This document shows positions 52,463-59,508 of a stretch of 64,000 bases of DNA, piece after piece; position 1 is the stretch's first letter; each line of letters opens with the position of its first letter. The notes under the pieces were generated by a model. That model was not told the DNA's origin. It saw only the letters and a list, made by a program, of their open reading frames with translations, and did not search any database. Made by a program: the position numbers and the translations under genes. The stretch is from Curtobacterium pusillum (GTDB lineage: Bacteria; Actinomycetota; Actinomycetes; Actinomycetales; Microbacteriaceae). The DNA is taken from assembly GCF_007680845.1 (NCBI RefSeq), contig NZ_VEIY01000002.1, positions 550,217-614,216 of the forward strand, written 5' to 3'.

Positions 52463-52507
52463 ACAGCGGGAGGCTCGGCGCACGTGGTGCGCCGAGCCTC
52501 CCGCTGT
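52463..52507. terminator. strong hairpin terminator (dispersed family)
   Basis: Perfect 21-bp arms 52463-52483 and 52487-52507 around a GTG loop, core CGGGAGGCTCGGC. Sits between the convergent catalase and small membrane protein genes. Confidence 0.8.
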
Positions 52508-52521
52508 CGGTACTCTCGTCC

Positions 52522-52788
52522 TCACCGCCGGGGCGGCTCGAACAGTCCCGAGTACGCCCGCACGGCGCTCCACCCCGCGATGAGGAGGACCGTCCCTGCG
52601 ACGGCGGCCGCCCACGGCAGGAGCGGGGACGAACCCCACGACCCCGGAGCGACCACCCAGGCCAGGAACGTCCCGGTGAGGCTACCGGTCGCGCCGAGGA
52701 GTGCCGCCGTCCGCCGATCGAGGCTCGTCAGCGTGAGGGCTGCGGTGACGACGACGATCGCCGCCACCGCGTTCACCAGGACCCCCAT
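52522..52788 (-). CDS. small membrane protein downstream of hsp20
   Basis: 88-aa protein with about three hydrophobic helices (VNAVAAIVVVTAALTLTSLD, then ATGSLTGTFLAWVVA and LLPWAAAVAGTVLLIAGW). Starts 5 bp after the hsp20 stop, so probably co-transcribed and translationally coupled. No family recognised. Confidence 0.65.
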   Translation of the reverse strand: MGVLVNAVAAIVVVTAALTLTSLDRRTAALLGATGSLTGTFLAWVVAPGSWGSSPLLPWAAAVAGTVLLIAGWSAVRAYSGLFEPPRR

Positions 52789-52793
52789 GCCGG

Positions 52794-53234
52794 TCAGTGC
52801 TCGTCGGAGCCCGCCCCGACGGCGAGCTGCTCGGAACCGCCACCGACGCTGACGGCGATCTTGCGCGGCTTCGCGGACTCCTTCACCGGGATCGTGATGC
52901 TCAGCACGCCGTTGTCGTAGCCCGCCGTGATCCGGGCGGCGTCGAGACCGTCGCCGAGGGTGAGCTGCCGGACGAACGTGCCCGGCTGACGCTCCCGGGT
53001 GATCCACTGCGAGCCCTCCGGGGCACCGAGGGTCCGCTCGGCGCGGATGGTGAGCACCGAGCCGTCCACGTCGATGTCCACCGAGCCCGGGTCGATGCCG
53101 GGGAGGTCGACGTCGAGGACGTAGTGGTCGCCGGTGCGGTAGAGGTCCATCGGCATCGAGCGCGGCCCGGCTGCACCGAGGAGGGAGCCAGCGAGTCGAT
53201 CGAGCTCGCGGAACGGGTCGAAGTTCATCGTCAT
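52794..53234 (-). CDS. Hsp20/alpha-crystallin small heat-shock protein
   Basis: 146-aa chaperone: MNFDPFRELDRLAGSLL start, YVLDVDLPGIDPGSVDIDVD, and the closing YDNGVLSITIPV motif of the crystallin domain. Holds unfolded proteins during heat stress. ATG at 53234 follows AAGGAG; the longer frame overlaps operator DNA. Upstream DNA carries both a HAIR and a CIRCE element. Confidence 0.92.
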   Translation of the reverse strand: MTMNFDPFRELDRLAGSLLGAAGPRSMPMDLYRTGDHYVLDVDLPGIDPGSVDIDVDGSVLTIRAERTLGAPEGSQWITRERQPGTFVRQLTLGDGLDAARITAGYDNGVLSITIPVKESAKPRKIAVSVGGGSEQLAVGAGSDEH

Positions 53235-53260
53235 CGGAATCAACTCCTTCGTGTCTGCTG

Positions 53261-53279
53261 TTGAGTCCCCTCGACTCAA
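53261..53279. promoter_or_regulatory. HAIR element (HspR operator)
   Basis: TTGAGT-N7-ACTCAA, 12 of 14 bases of the CTTGAGT-N7-ACTCAAG consensus. Lies downstream of the predicted transcription start and before the hsp20 ribosome site. Confidence 0.75.
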
Positions 53280-53288
53280 CTGCTGAAC

Positions 53289-53318
53289 GTTCTAGCACTC
53301 GAGCCTTGAGAGTGCCAA
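53289..53318 (-). promoter_or_regulatory. hsp20 promoter
   Basis: On the minus strand TTGGCA (53318-53313) and TAGAAC (53294-53289), 18-bp spacer, which is covered by the CIRCE element. Confidence 0.55.
53292..53318. promoter_or_regulatory. CIRCE element (HrcA operator)
   Basis: CTAGCACTC-N9-GAGTGCCAA, 16 of 18 bases of the TTAGCACTC-N9-GAGTGCTAA consensus, with the exact N9 spacing. Confidence 0.85.
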
Positions 53319-53368
53319 AAACTCGCTCGGAAATCGCTCGGAGGTCGGCGCGACCCGGACGGCCTGAC

Positions 53369-54412
53369 TCAGCTCACCTGGCCGGACCGGGCACCGGACC
53401 ACAGGTCGACGTCGAGCACGCCGACCGAGTGCTCGTCGATGCGGGCGAGCTCGTCGTCGGTGAAGGACAGGTTGTCGAGCGCGGCGACGTTCTGGTCGAG
53501 CTGCTCCACCCGCGACGCGCCGATGACGAGGCTCGTGACCCGTTCGTCCCGGAGCGCCCACGCGAGCGCGAGCTGCGCCAGGGTCTGCCCGCGTTCCTCG
53601 GCGATGCCGTTCAGCGCGCGCAGGTGCTCGACGACCTCGGGTGTGATCCAGTCGGCGTCGAGGGACTTGCCCGCGGCGGCACGGGAGTCCGCCGGCACGC
53701 CGTCCAGGTACCGACCGGTGAGCAGCCCCTGCGCGAGCGCCGTGAAGCCGATCACGCCGAAGCCCTCCTCGCCGGCCGCGTCGACGAGCCCCTCGGTCTC
53801 GATCCACCGGTTGAGCATCGAGTAGGACGGCTGGTGGATGAGGAGCGGCGTGCCGAGGTCGCGGAGGATCGCGGCGGCCTGGCGGGAGCGCTCGGTGTCG
53901 TACGACGAGATGCCGACGTACAGCGCCTTGCCCTGCTGGACGGCCGTGTGCAGCGCGCCCATCGTCTCCTCCAGCGGCGTCGAGGCGTCGAGCCGGTGCG
54001 AGTAGAAGACGTCGACGTAGTCCAGGCCCGTGCGCTGGAGCGACTGGTCGAGCGAAGCGAGCACGTACTTGCGGGAGCCACCGCCCTGGCCGTACGGCCC
54101 GGGCCACATGTCCCACCCGGCCTTGGTCGAGATCACCATCTCGTCCCGGTACGGCCGGAAGTCCTCCCGCATGAGGCGGCCGAAGTTCACCTCGGCCGCG
54201 CCGTACGGCGGTCCGTAGTTGTTCGCGAGGTCGTGGTGCGTGATGCCGAGGTCGAACGCGCGGCGACTGATGGCCCGCTGTGTCTCGAAGGGCTTGTCGT
54301 CCCCGAAGTTGTGCCAGTACCCGAGCGACAGCAGCGGGAGGTCGAGCCCGGATCGTCCGGTCCGCCGGTAGGGCATGGCGTCGTAGCGGTCGTCGGCAGC
54401 GATGTACGTCAT
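53369..54412 (-). CDS. aldo/keto reductase, YghZ-like
   Basis: 347-aa NADPH-dependent reductase: PYRRTGRSGLDLPLLSLGYW, catalytic Asp/Tyr in DLANNYGPPYGAAE, Lys in VISTKAGWDMWPGPYG, His in DVFYSHRLD. The YghZ group reduces L-glyceraldehyde 3-phosphate and methylglyoxal. ATG at 54412 with GAGGAT 6 nt before. A 9-bp inverted repeat 26 bp upstream is a probable operator. Confidence 0.88.
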   Translation of the reverse strand: MTYIAADDRYDAMPYRRTGRSGLDLPLLSLGYWHNFGDDKPFETQRAISRRAFDLGITHHDLANNYGPPYGAAEVNFGRLMREDFRPYRDEMVISTKAGWDMWPGPYGQGGGSRKYVLASLDQSLQRTGLDYVDVFYSHRLDASTPLEETMGALHTAVQQGKALYVGISSYDTERSRQAAAILRDLGTPLLIHQPSYSMLNRWIETEGLVDAAGEEGFGVIGFTALAQGLLTGRYLDGVPADSRAAAGKSLDADWITPEVVEHLRALNGIAEERGQTLAQLALAWALRDERVTSLVIGASRVEQLDQNVAALDNLSFTDDELARIDEHSVGVLDVDLWSGARSGQVS

Positions 54413-54437
54413 GCGTCCATCCTCCCGGGTCGCCGGG

Positions 54438-54459
54438 TGAACTACACGGATGTAGTTCA
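54438..54459. promoter_or_regulatory. operator-like inverted repeat upstream of the aldo/keto reductase
   Basis: TGAACTACA-N4-TGTAGTTCA, perfect 9-bp arms. A second, smaller dyad TTCAC-N3-GTGAA lies at 54521-54533 before the small divergent gene. The MarR-type regulator at 54818 is a candidate binder. Confidence 0.55.
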
Positions 54460-54586
54460 TCCCACTGAACAATTCGGTGCGCGAACCGTACAGAACTCGA
54501 ATAGTTCGTTGCGCTGATCGTTCACGTTGTGAAACACTTTCGATCGTCCGCAGGGGACAGCAAGGACGCAGGAAGGCGGGATCGCA

Positions 54587-54769
54587 ATGCACAGCACGTA
54601 CACCGGGATGCCGCGACAGACACGGCTCGTCGGCAGCCACACCCGCGTCGGCCTGACCGACCCCGCCGTCATCGACGCCTACGTCGAGCGCCGGATCCAG
54701 GACCCGTCGCTGCTCTCCAGCCGGTCCGAACCCTCGTACGCCGACTTCTTCCACGCGCCCGCCGCGTAG
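54587..54769 (+). CDS. small protein upstream of marR-like gene
   Basis: 60-aa hydrophilic protein (MHSTYTGMPRQTRLVGSH, then VGLTDPAVIDAYVERRIQD, ending ADFFHAPAA). AGGAAGG-type ribosome site upstream and 48 bp from the following MarR gene. No family recognised; it is long enough and well placed to be real. Confidence 0.5.
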   Translation: MHSTYTGMPRQTRLVGSHTRVGLTDPAVIDAYVERRIQDPSLLSSRSEPSYADFFHAPAA

Positions 54770-54817
54770 CATCCAGGAGCCCACCCCTTTCGTCAGGCAG
54801 AGAGAACCGCACCGAAG

Positions 54818-55375
54818 ATGCCCCTGACCGTCGTCCGCCGCGAGCACATGCACCTCTACGCCCGGGAACCCCGGTCGCGCTCCGCGAAGGTCGCCGTCGA
54901 CGCCCTGCTTCGCCTGCAGCACGCCGAGGAACAGCAGCTCGAGCAGGCCCGTTCCGAGAGCGGGCTGACGAAGAACGAGTTCCTCGCCGTGCGGTACATG
55001 CTCCAGGCGCACCGCGACGGCCGGCCGATGGGCCCCAAGGACCTCGCCGTGATGCTCAACGTCTCGAACGCCTCCGTGACGAAGATCGTCGACGGCCTGG
55101 TGGACAAGGGCGACTTCGTTCGTGCCCCGCACCCGACGGACCGACGAGCCCAGGTGCTCGAACCGACGGTCCAGGCCGCGAAGAAGATCGACGCGTCCTA
55201 CGCCCGCTTCCACGAGGCCGTGGTCGAGGTCATGGACCACCTGTCGAACGAGGAGAACGACGTCCTCGCACGCTGCCTCGAACAGATCACCGAAGCACTC
55301 GCAGACGGCGCACCCGCCCCGGTCGACGAGTACACCGTCGACCCGGACGGGCTCGCGGAGCCGTACGACTCCTAG
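54818..55375 (+). CDS. MarR-family transcriptional regulator
   Basis: 185-aa regulator with a winged helix (MGPKDLAVMLNVSNASVTKIVDGLVDKGDFV) and wing ending HPTDRRAQVLEPT. Acidic C-terminal tail of about 35 residues. May control the divergent aldo/keto reductase and itself through the dyads at 54438 and 54521. Ligand unknown. Confidence 0.87.
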   Translation: MPLTVVRREHMHLYAREPRSRSAKVAVDALLRLQHAEEQQLEQARSESGLTKNEFLAVRYMLQAHRDGRPMGPKDLAVMLNVSNASVTKIVDGLVDKGDFVRAPHPTDRRAQVLEPTVQAAKKIDASYARFHEAVVEVMDHLSNEENDVLARCLEQITEALADGAPAPVDEYTVDPDGLAEPYDS

Positions 55376-55402
55376 AAAACCTTCCAGCGGTAAGTTGGGG
55401 GG

Positions 55403-56047
55403 ATGACACACCCCGCTGACGACGAGGGGACCCAGCCGCGGCGCGGCGGGTACCGCAAGGGTGACGAGCGGCGGGCGCAGATCCTCGACGAGATGATCCG
55501 CATGGTCGCGGACCACGGCGTCGACGCTTCGTCGTTGCGGTCCGTGGCGGAGACGCTCGGCATCACCCACGCCGCGCTCCGGCACTACTTCCCGAGCCGG
55601 GACGAGCTCCTGCTCGCCGTCTACCGCGAGCACGAGGTCCGCGAGCAGGGCGCGCCGGACCGGATGAAGTCGGCGATCGGGGACATGCGCGAGAGCGCGT
55701 CCCGGAACCGCGCGGTGCCCGGTCTCGTGCAGCTCTACACGACCCTCGCTGCCGACGCCGTGCAAGAGGGACACCCGGCGACCCGTGCGTTCATGCGCGA
55801 ACGGTTCACCCGACTCCGGGCGGACCTCGCGGTGCTCATCGAGGCGGACCAGGCGTCCGGGCGGATCCGGGCCGACCTGGACCCGGTCGACCTCGCGTCC
55901 CTGAGCATCGCGGCGTCCGACGGGCTGCAGGTGCAGTGGCTGCTGGATCCCGATGCGGTCGACGGCGAGAAGGTGCTGCGGTTGCTCGAGCAGATCGTGC
56001 CCCCTGCGGCGGCCCCCGGTGTGACGACCGTCGCCGACCGGTCGTAG
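55403..56047 (+). CDS. TetR/AcrR-family regulator
   Basis: 214-aa regulator with the HTH SLRSVAETLGITHAALRHYF and PSRDELLLAVY, and a BetI/TetR_C_6-type C-terminal domain. TAAGTT lies exactly 6 nt before the ATG, separated only by six G residues, so a leaderless start is likely. 27 bp after the MarR stop; convergent with the next gene by 3 bp. Confidence 0.85.
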   Translation: MTHPADDEGTQPRRGGYRKGDERRAQILDEMIRMVADHGVDASSLRSVAETLGITHAALRHYFPSRDELLLAVYREHEVREQGAPDRMKSAIGDMRESASRNRAVPGLVQLYTTLAADAVQEGHPATRAFMRERFTRLRADLAVLIEADQASGRIRADLDPVDLASLSIAASDGLQVQWLLDPDAVDGEKVLRLLEQIVPPAAAPGVTTVADRS

Positions 56048-56050
56048 CGC

Positions 56051-56734
56051 TCACCCGTCCGGCAGTTCGACCTTCGATCCCCGCGGGTCACGCCGCCGAC
56101 CGTCCGGCGCCGGGACGGCCGGCACCGAGGGAACCGCGAGCGCGCGCCGCCGTGCAGCGTCGGCCCTCCCCGCTCCGGTCACGGCGGCGACGAACGACGC
56201 GGACTGCAGCACGGCGAACACCGGTGGGACCAGGAGCAACGTGAGCCGGTCCACGTCGGCGAGGCCGGAGGCCACCAGGCCGGCCCAGGCGACGATCCAC
56301 GCGACGGGGAGCCAGACGAACCGGCTGGCCGCGACGACGGCAGGTCCGATCGCCCGCTCCGCACGGTCGATGACGAGGTCCCGGTCCGCCGGGAGCACCT
56401 CCGGTGGGCGAGCCGCGAACTGCCGGTCGATGCGCTCGCTCCGGCGCCAGTCGCCGGTCGGAGGGGCCGCGGTCGTCGCCGTGCCGCCGCCGACCGGGAC
56501 GAAGGCGGCGACGAAGCACCCGAGCGCGGCCGCGAGGACGACCACGGCGAGGACGTGCAGCGGCCACGGGCCCTCGAGGAAGCTCCACAAGCGGTCGGCG
56601 ACGACGAGGAAGGCGCCGACCACTCCGGCGACCGTGCCGCTCAGGACGGTCCGGCGACGGAGGCGCACCGGGGCGAGGAACCGCGATCGCTCTGCACGGA
56701 CGATGCGCAACCCCGTCGTGAACGCACTGCTCAT
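56051..56734 (-). CDS. hypothetical membrane protein
   Basis: 227-aa protein with two helix pairs (RTVLSGTVAGVVGAFLVVAD and WPLHVLAVVVLAAALGCFVA; WLPVAWIVAWAGLVASGLAD and LTLLLVPPVFAVLQSASFV) separated by a 60-residue hydrophilic loop. Basic C-terminal tail. ATG preceded by GGAGGAGGAT. No function recognised. Confidence 0.7.
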   Translation of the reverse strand: MSSAFTTGLRIVRAERSRFLAPVRLRRRTVLSGTVAGVVGAFLVVADRLWSFLEGPWPLHVLAVVVLAAALGCFVAAFVPVGGGTATTAAPPTGDWRRSERIDRQFAARPPEVLPADRDLVIDRAERAIGPAVVAASRFVWLPVAWIVAWAGLVASGLADVDRLTLLLVPPVFAVLQSASFVAAVTGAGRADAARRRALAVPSVPAVPAPDGRRRDPRGSKVELPDG

Positions 56735-56775
56735 GGGGCCATCCTCCTCCGAGGCGGCCCGCGGCGGCGAGACCG

Positions 56776-56796
56776 AGGCGAGCCGCGCCTCCAGGC
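56776..56796. repeat. 21-bp dispersed repeat, copy 1
   Basis: AGGCGAGCCGCGCCTCC followed by AGGC, identical over 21 bp to 57302-57322. Lies just after the stop of the minus-strand secreted-protein gene and can form a small GAGGCG/CGCCTC hairpin, so it may be a terminator remnant. Confidence 0.7.
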
Positions 56797-56801
56797 TTCG
56801 A

Positions 56802-57269
56802 TCAGCCGTACCCCTCGTCCGTCAGCCGCCATCCGTCCGGGGTGTGGCGGAAGCAGAACTGCCAGCCCGGCAGCGTGCCGGGATCAGAGCCGGTCATGTT
56901 CGTCTCGGTGATGTCGACCGGGATGCACTCCTCCGCGACCGTCCCGGTCGCTCCGGCACCGACGTGCGACGCCGCCCCGATGTGCCGGTACGACACGAGG
57001 TCCGGATGGTGATCGAACCACGACGACGGGTGACGGCCGCCACACCAGGCGAGGTCCTTCGACCCTCTGTCCGCGGTGAGCGCCTCGGTGACCGTGCAGT
57101 CGTGCATCGTCGCGGCTCGGAGGTACACCCGGAGGACCTGCTCGGCGGAGGCGTCGGACGGCGGCAAACGCTCCTCGATCGCGACCGAGCGGGCGTGGGC
57201 CACGGACGCGACCGCCACGACGCCACACACCACGAGCCCGAGGGAAGCCCGCCTCCGTCGCGTCCACAC
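56802..57269 (-). CDS. hypothetical secreted protein
   Basis: 155-aa protein with a signal peptide (RRRRASLGLVVCGVVAVASV, cleavage near AHA). The mature part has four Cys (HDCTV, LAWCGG, EECIP, QFCFR), probably two disulfides, and a VLRVYLRAATMHDC start and GWRLTDEGYG end like the NTF2-like/DUF4829 group. GTG start with CAGGAT 6 nt before it. Confidence 0.7.
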   Translation of the reverse strand: MWTRRRRASLGLVVCGVVAVASVAHARSVAIEERLPPSDASAEQVLRVYLRAATMHDCTVTEALTADRGSKDLAWCGGRHPSSWFDHHPDLVSYRHIGAASHVGAGATGTVAEECIPVDITETNMTGSDPGTLPGWQFCFRHTPDGWRLTDEGYG

Positions 57270-57301
57270 GCGCCCATCCTGGCAGGCGGGCCAGCGAGGT
57301 C

Positions 57302-57322
57302 AGGCGAGCCGCGCCTCCAGGC
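57302..57322. repeat. 21-bp dispersed repeat, copy 2
   Basis: Identical to 56776-56796; positioned between the secreted-protein gene and the Gfo/Idh/MocA terminator. Confidence 0.7.
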
Positions 57323-57343
57323 CCACCCCGCCCAACACGCAGA

Positions 57344-57371
57344 ACGGCCGACCCCTGTCGGGGCCGGCCGT
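57344..57371 (-). terminator. terminator of the Gfo/Idh/MocA operon
   Basis: ACGGCCG-A-CCCC pairs with GGGG-C-CGGCCGT around a TGTC loop; 14 bp beyond the stop at 57386. Strong GC stem. Confidence 0.75.
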
Positions 57372-57385
57372 CCTGTCGAACCGGG

Positions 57386-58492
57386 CTACTCCGCGGTGAG
57401 GACCGCGGCCGCCGGGTCGAAGTCCTCCGGCAGCGGCGGGATCGCGTCCACGGTCGACGTGATGTCGACCGCCGAACCCGACTCGGCCGCGTCCCGGATG
57501 CCGAGCAGCACGTCGAGGACGTGCAGGGCGACGGCACCCGATGCCCGCTCGGGACGGTCCTCGGCGATGGCGCGCGCGAGCTCGACGACACCCGTGCCAC
57601 GACCCCAGGTGGAGCCGACGGCCTCGAGCGTCTCGGGCTCGTCCTGGCCGTACCGCCAGAGCTGCGACGAGCCCTCGAACGTGTTCGGGTCCGGGAGCGA
57701 GATCGTGCCGAGCGTGCCGTTGATCTCGACGAAGCCCATGCGCGGCAGGGCGTGCTGGAACGAGAACGTCGACTGGGCGGACTGCCCGCCGGCGAACTCG
57801 ATCAGGGCCGCGTGGTGCGTCGGGACCTCGACCGGGAACGTCTCACCGGCACGGGGGCCGGAGGCGATCGTGCGACGGTCGAGCGACTTCGAGGACACCG
57901 CCTGCACGCGGCTGGCGGTGCCGAACGCGTGCACGAGGGTCGTCACGTAGTACGGCCCCATGTCGAACAGCGGTCCGGCGCCGGTCGCGAACAGGAAGTC
58001 CGGGTTCGGGTGCCACGCCTCGGGCCCGGGGACGTGGAACAGGGTGGTCGCGGAGAGCGGCTCGCCGATGTCACCGCGGGCGATGGCCCGGAGCGCCGTC
58101 TGGATGCCCGCGCCGAGCACGGTGTCCGGCGCCGTCGCGACGCGCAGGCCCTTGGAAGCGGCCGATGCCAGCACCGCCGCCGCCGACTCGTGGTCGGTCG
58201 CAATCGGCTTCTCGCTCCACACGTGCTTGCCGGCGTCGACGATCTGCTGGTCGACCTCGGCGTGCGCCGCCGGGATCGTCAGGTTGATGACGATCTGGAC
58301 GTCGTCACGGGTGAGGAGCTCCTCGACCGTCCCCGAAGCGGCGACCCCGTACGTGGCCGCCTGCGCGGCAGCACGGTCGAGCAGCACGTCGGCGACGAAG
58401 CGGACCTCGACGTCGGCGAACTTCGTCAGGTTCTCGAGGTACTGCGTGGAGATGTTGCCGGCACCGATGATGCCGATCCCGACACGGCTCAC
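57386..58492 (-). CDS. Gfo/Idh/MocA-family oxidoreductase
   Basis: 368-aa NAD(P)-dependent sugar dehydrogenase: GIIGAGNISTQYLENL, catalytic Lys in VWSEKPIATDH, and LFDMGPYYVTTLVHAFG in the C-terminal domain. Such enzymes oxidise sugar hydroxyls, often to 3-keto sugars. ATG overlaps the stop of the TIM-barrel gene, so both act in one pathway. Confidence 0.88.
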   Translation of the reverse strand: MSRVGIGIIGAGNISTQYLENLTKFADVEVRFVADVLLDRAAAQAATYGVAASGTVEELLTRDDVQIVINLTIPAAHAEVDQQIVDAGKHVWSEKPIATDHESAAAVLASAASKGLRVATAPDTVLGAGIQTALRAIARGDIGEPLSATTLFHVPGPEAWHPNPDFLFATGAGPLFDMGPYYVTTLVHAFGTASRVQAVSSKSLDRRTIASGPRAGETFPVEVPTHHAALIEFAGGQSAQSTFSFQHALPRMGFVEINGTLGTISLPDPNTFEGSSQLWRYGQDEPETLEAVGSTWGRGTGVVELARAIAEDRPERASGAVALHVLDVLLGIRDAAESGSAVDITSTVDAIPPLPEDFDPAAAVLTAE

Positions 58493-59289
58493 TTGTCGTT
58501 GGCCTTCAGCCAGGTCAGGGACTCGGCGATGCCCTCGAAGACGTCGCCCGAGTAGGCGTCGAACTCGACGACGCGGATGGCCTGGGGTGCGGCGGCGAGG
58601 ATGCTCGGCACGTCGACGTCGCCCTGGCCGGCCGGGGTCTGGTTCTCGAAGGCGCGCTGCAGCGCCTCGGGCACGATGAGGGCGCTCTCCGACGAGGGCA
58701 GCGCGGTGCGGATGTCACCGTCGACCTTGCCGTCCTTGACGTGGATCGCGACGACGCGGTCGCCGAGGGACTTCAACACGGCGGGGGCGTCGGCGCCGCC
58801 GACGGTCGCCCAGAAGGTGTCGACCTCGAGCACGGTCTCGGGCGACAGCTGGGACACGAAGTGCTCGTAGACGGTCTTGCCGTCGACCTTGTTCGTGAAC
58901 TCCCACTGGTGGTTGTGGTAGCCGAACTTGAGCCCGCGACCGGCGGCCTCGGCGGTGAGCACGTTGACGCGCTCGGCGATCTTGGCGACGTCGTCGGCGG
59001 TCTGCCAGCGGTCGGTCGGGATGAACGGGTCGATGACCGTCTCGATGCCGAGGCGCTCGGCTGCGTCCCAGATCGGGGCGGTGTCGTCGGCGTCGATCAC
59101 GGCGACGTGACCGGACGGGGCCTTCAGGCCGGTGGCCGCGAACGCGCGCTCGAGGTCGGCGGCGCGCTCGACGAACGCGTACGGCTCGACGTTCTCGTAG
59201 CCGATCTCGCGGACCCGGGCGATGGCCTTGTCGAGGTCGTCAGCGATGGCGTCACGCAGCGAGTACAGCTGCACAGAGGTGATGGGCAT
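58489..59289 (-). CDS. sugar phosphate isomerase/epimerase (TIM barrel)
   Basis: 266-aa xylose-isomerase-like enzyme: ITSVQLYSLRDAI start, metal/acid residues in GYHNHQWEF, LEVDTFWATVGG, VVAIHVKDGK and VVEFDAYSGD. Works with the overlapping Gfo/Idh/MocA enzyme, probably on a keto sugar or inositol-type compound. ATG at 59289 after AAGGAG; divergent from a sugar-type MFS transporter. Confidence 0.87.
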   Translation of the reverse strand: MPITSVQLYSLRDAIADDLDKAIARVREIGYENVEPYAFVERAADLERAFAATGLKAPSGHVAVIDADDTAPIWDAAERLGIETVIDPFIPTDRWQTADDVAKIAERVNVLTAEAAGRGLKFGYHNHQWEFTNKVDGKTVYEHFVSQLSPETVLEVDTFWATVGGADAPAVLKSLGDRVVAIHVKDGKVDGDIRTALPSSESALIVPEALQRAFENQTPAGQGDVDVPSILAAAPQAIRVVEFDAYSGDVFEGIAESLTWLKANDK

Positions 59290-59415
59290 GGTGCGCAAGG
59301 CTCCTTCTGGGGGTCGCGGCCGCCTCGGAGCGATGCTCCACGGCGAGATCGAGTACGACGCTACCGCAGAAACCACCCGCTGTGTAGTTTTTGCTGCGCC
59401 GCGTGACGGCTCGGA

Positions 59416-59437
59416 GTGTCGCGAGCGACACGTGTCG
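59416..59437. promoter_or_regulatory. overlapping palindromes in the sugar-gene promoter
   Basis: GTGTCGC-GA-GCGACAC (59416-59431) overlaps CGACACGTGTCG (59426-59437, perfect 12-mer). They end 3 bp before a TATGCT -10 box (59441-59446) for the MFS gene. Confidence 0.55.
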
Positions 59438-59455
59438 TTGTATGCTCAGCGAGTC

Positions 59456-59478
59456 AAAACCGTGCATGACACGGTTTT
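59456..59478. promoter_or_regulatory. operator palindrome before the MFS gene
   Basis: AAAACCGTG-N5-CACGGTTTT, perfect 9-bp arms, starting about 3 bp after the expected transcription start and 30 bp before the ATG. Typical of LacI/ROK-type sugar repressors; no such regulator is in the window. Confidence 0.65.
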
Positions 59479-59508
59479 CGACGGCAAGCATCGACTCAAG
59501 GAGGCGTC

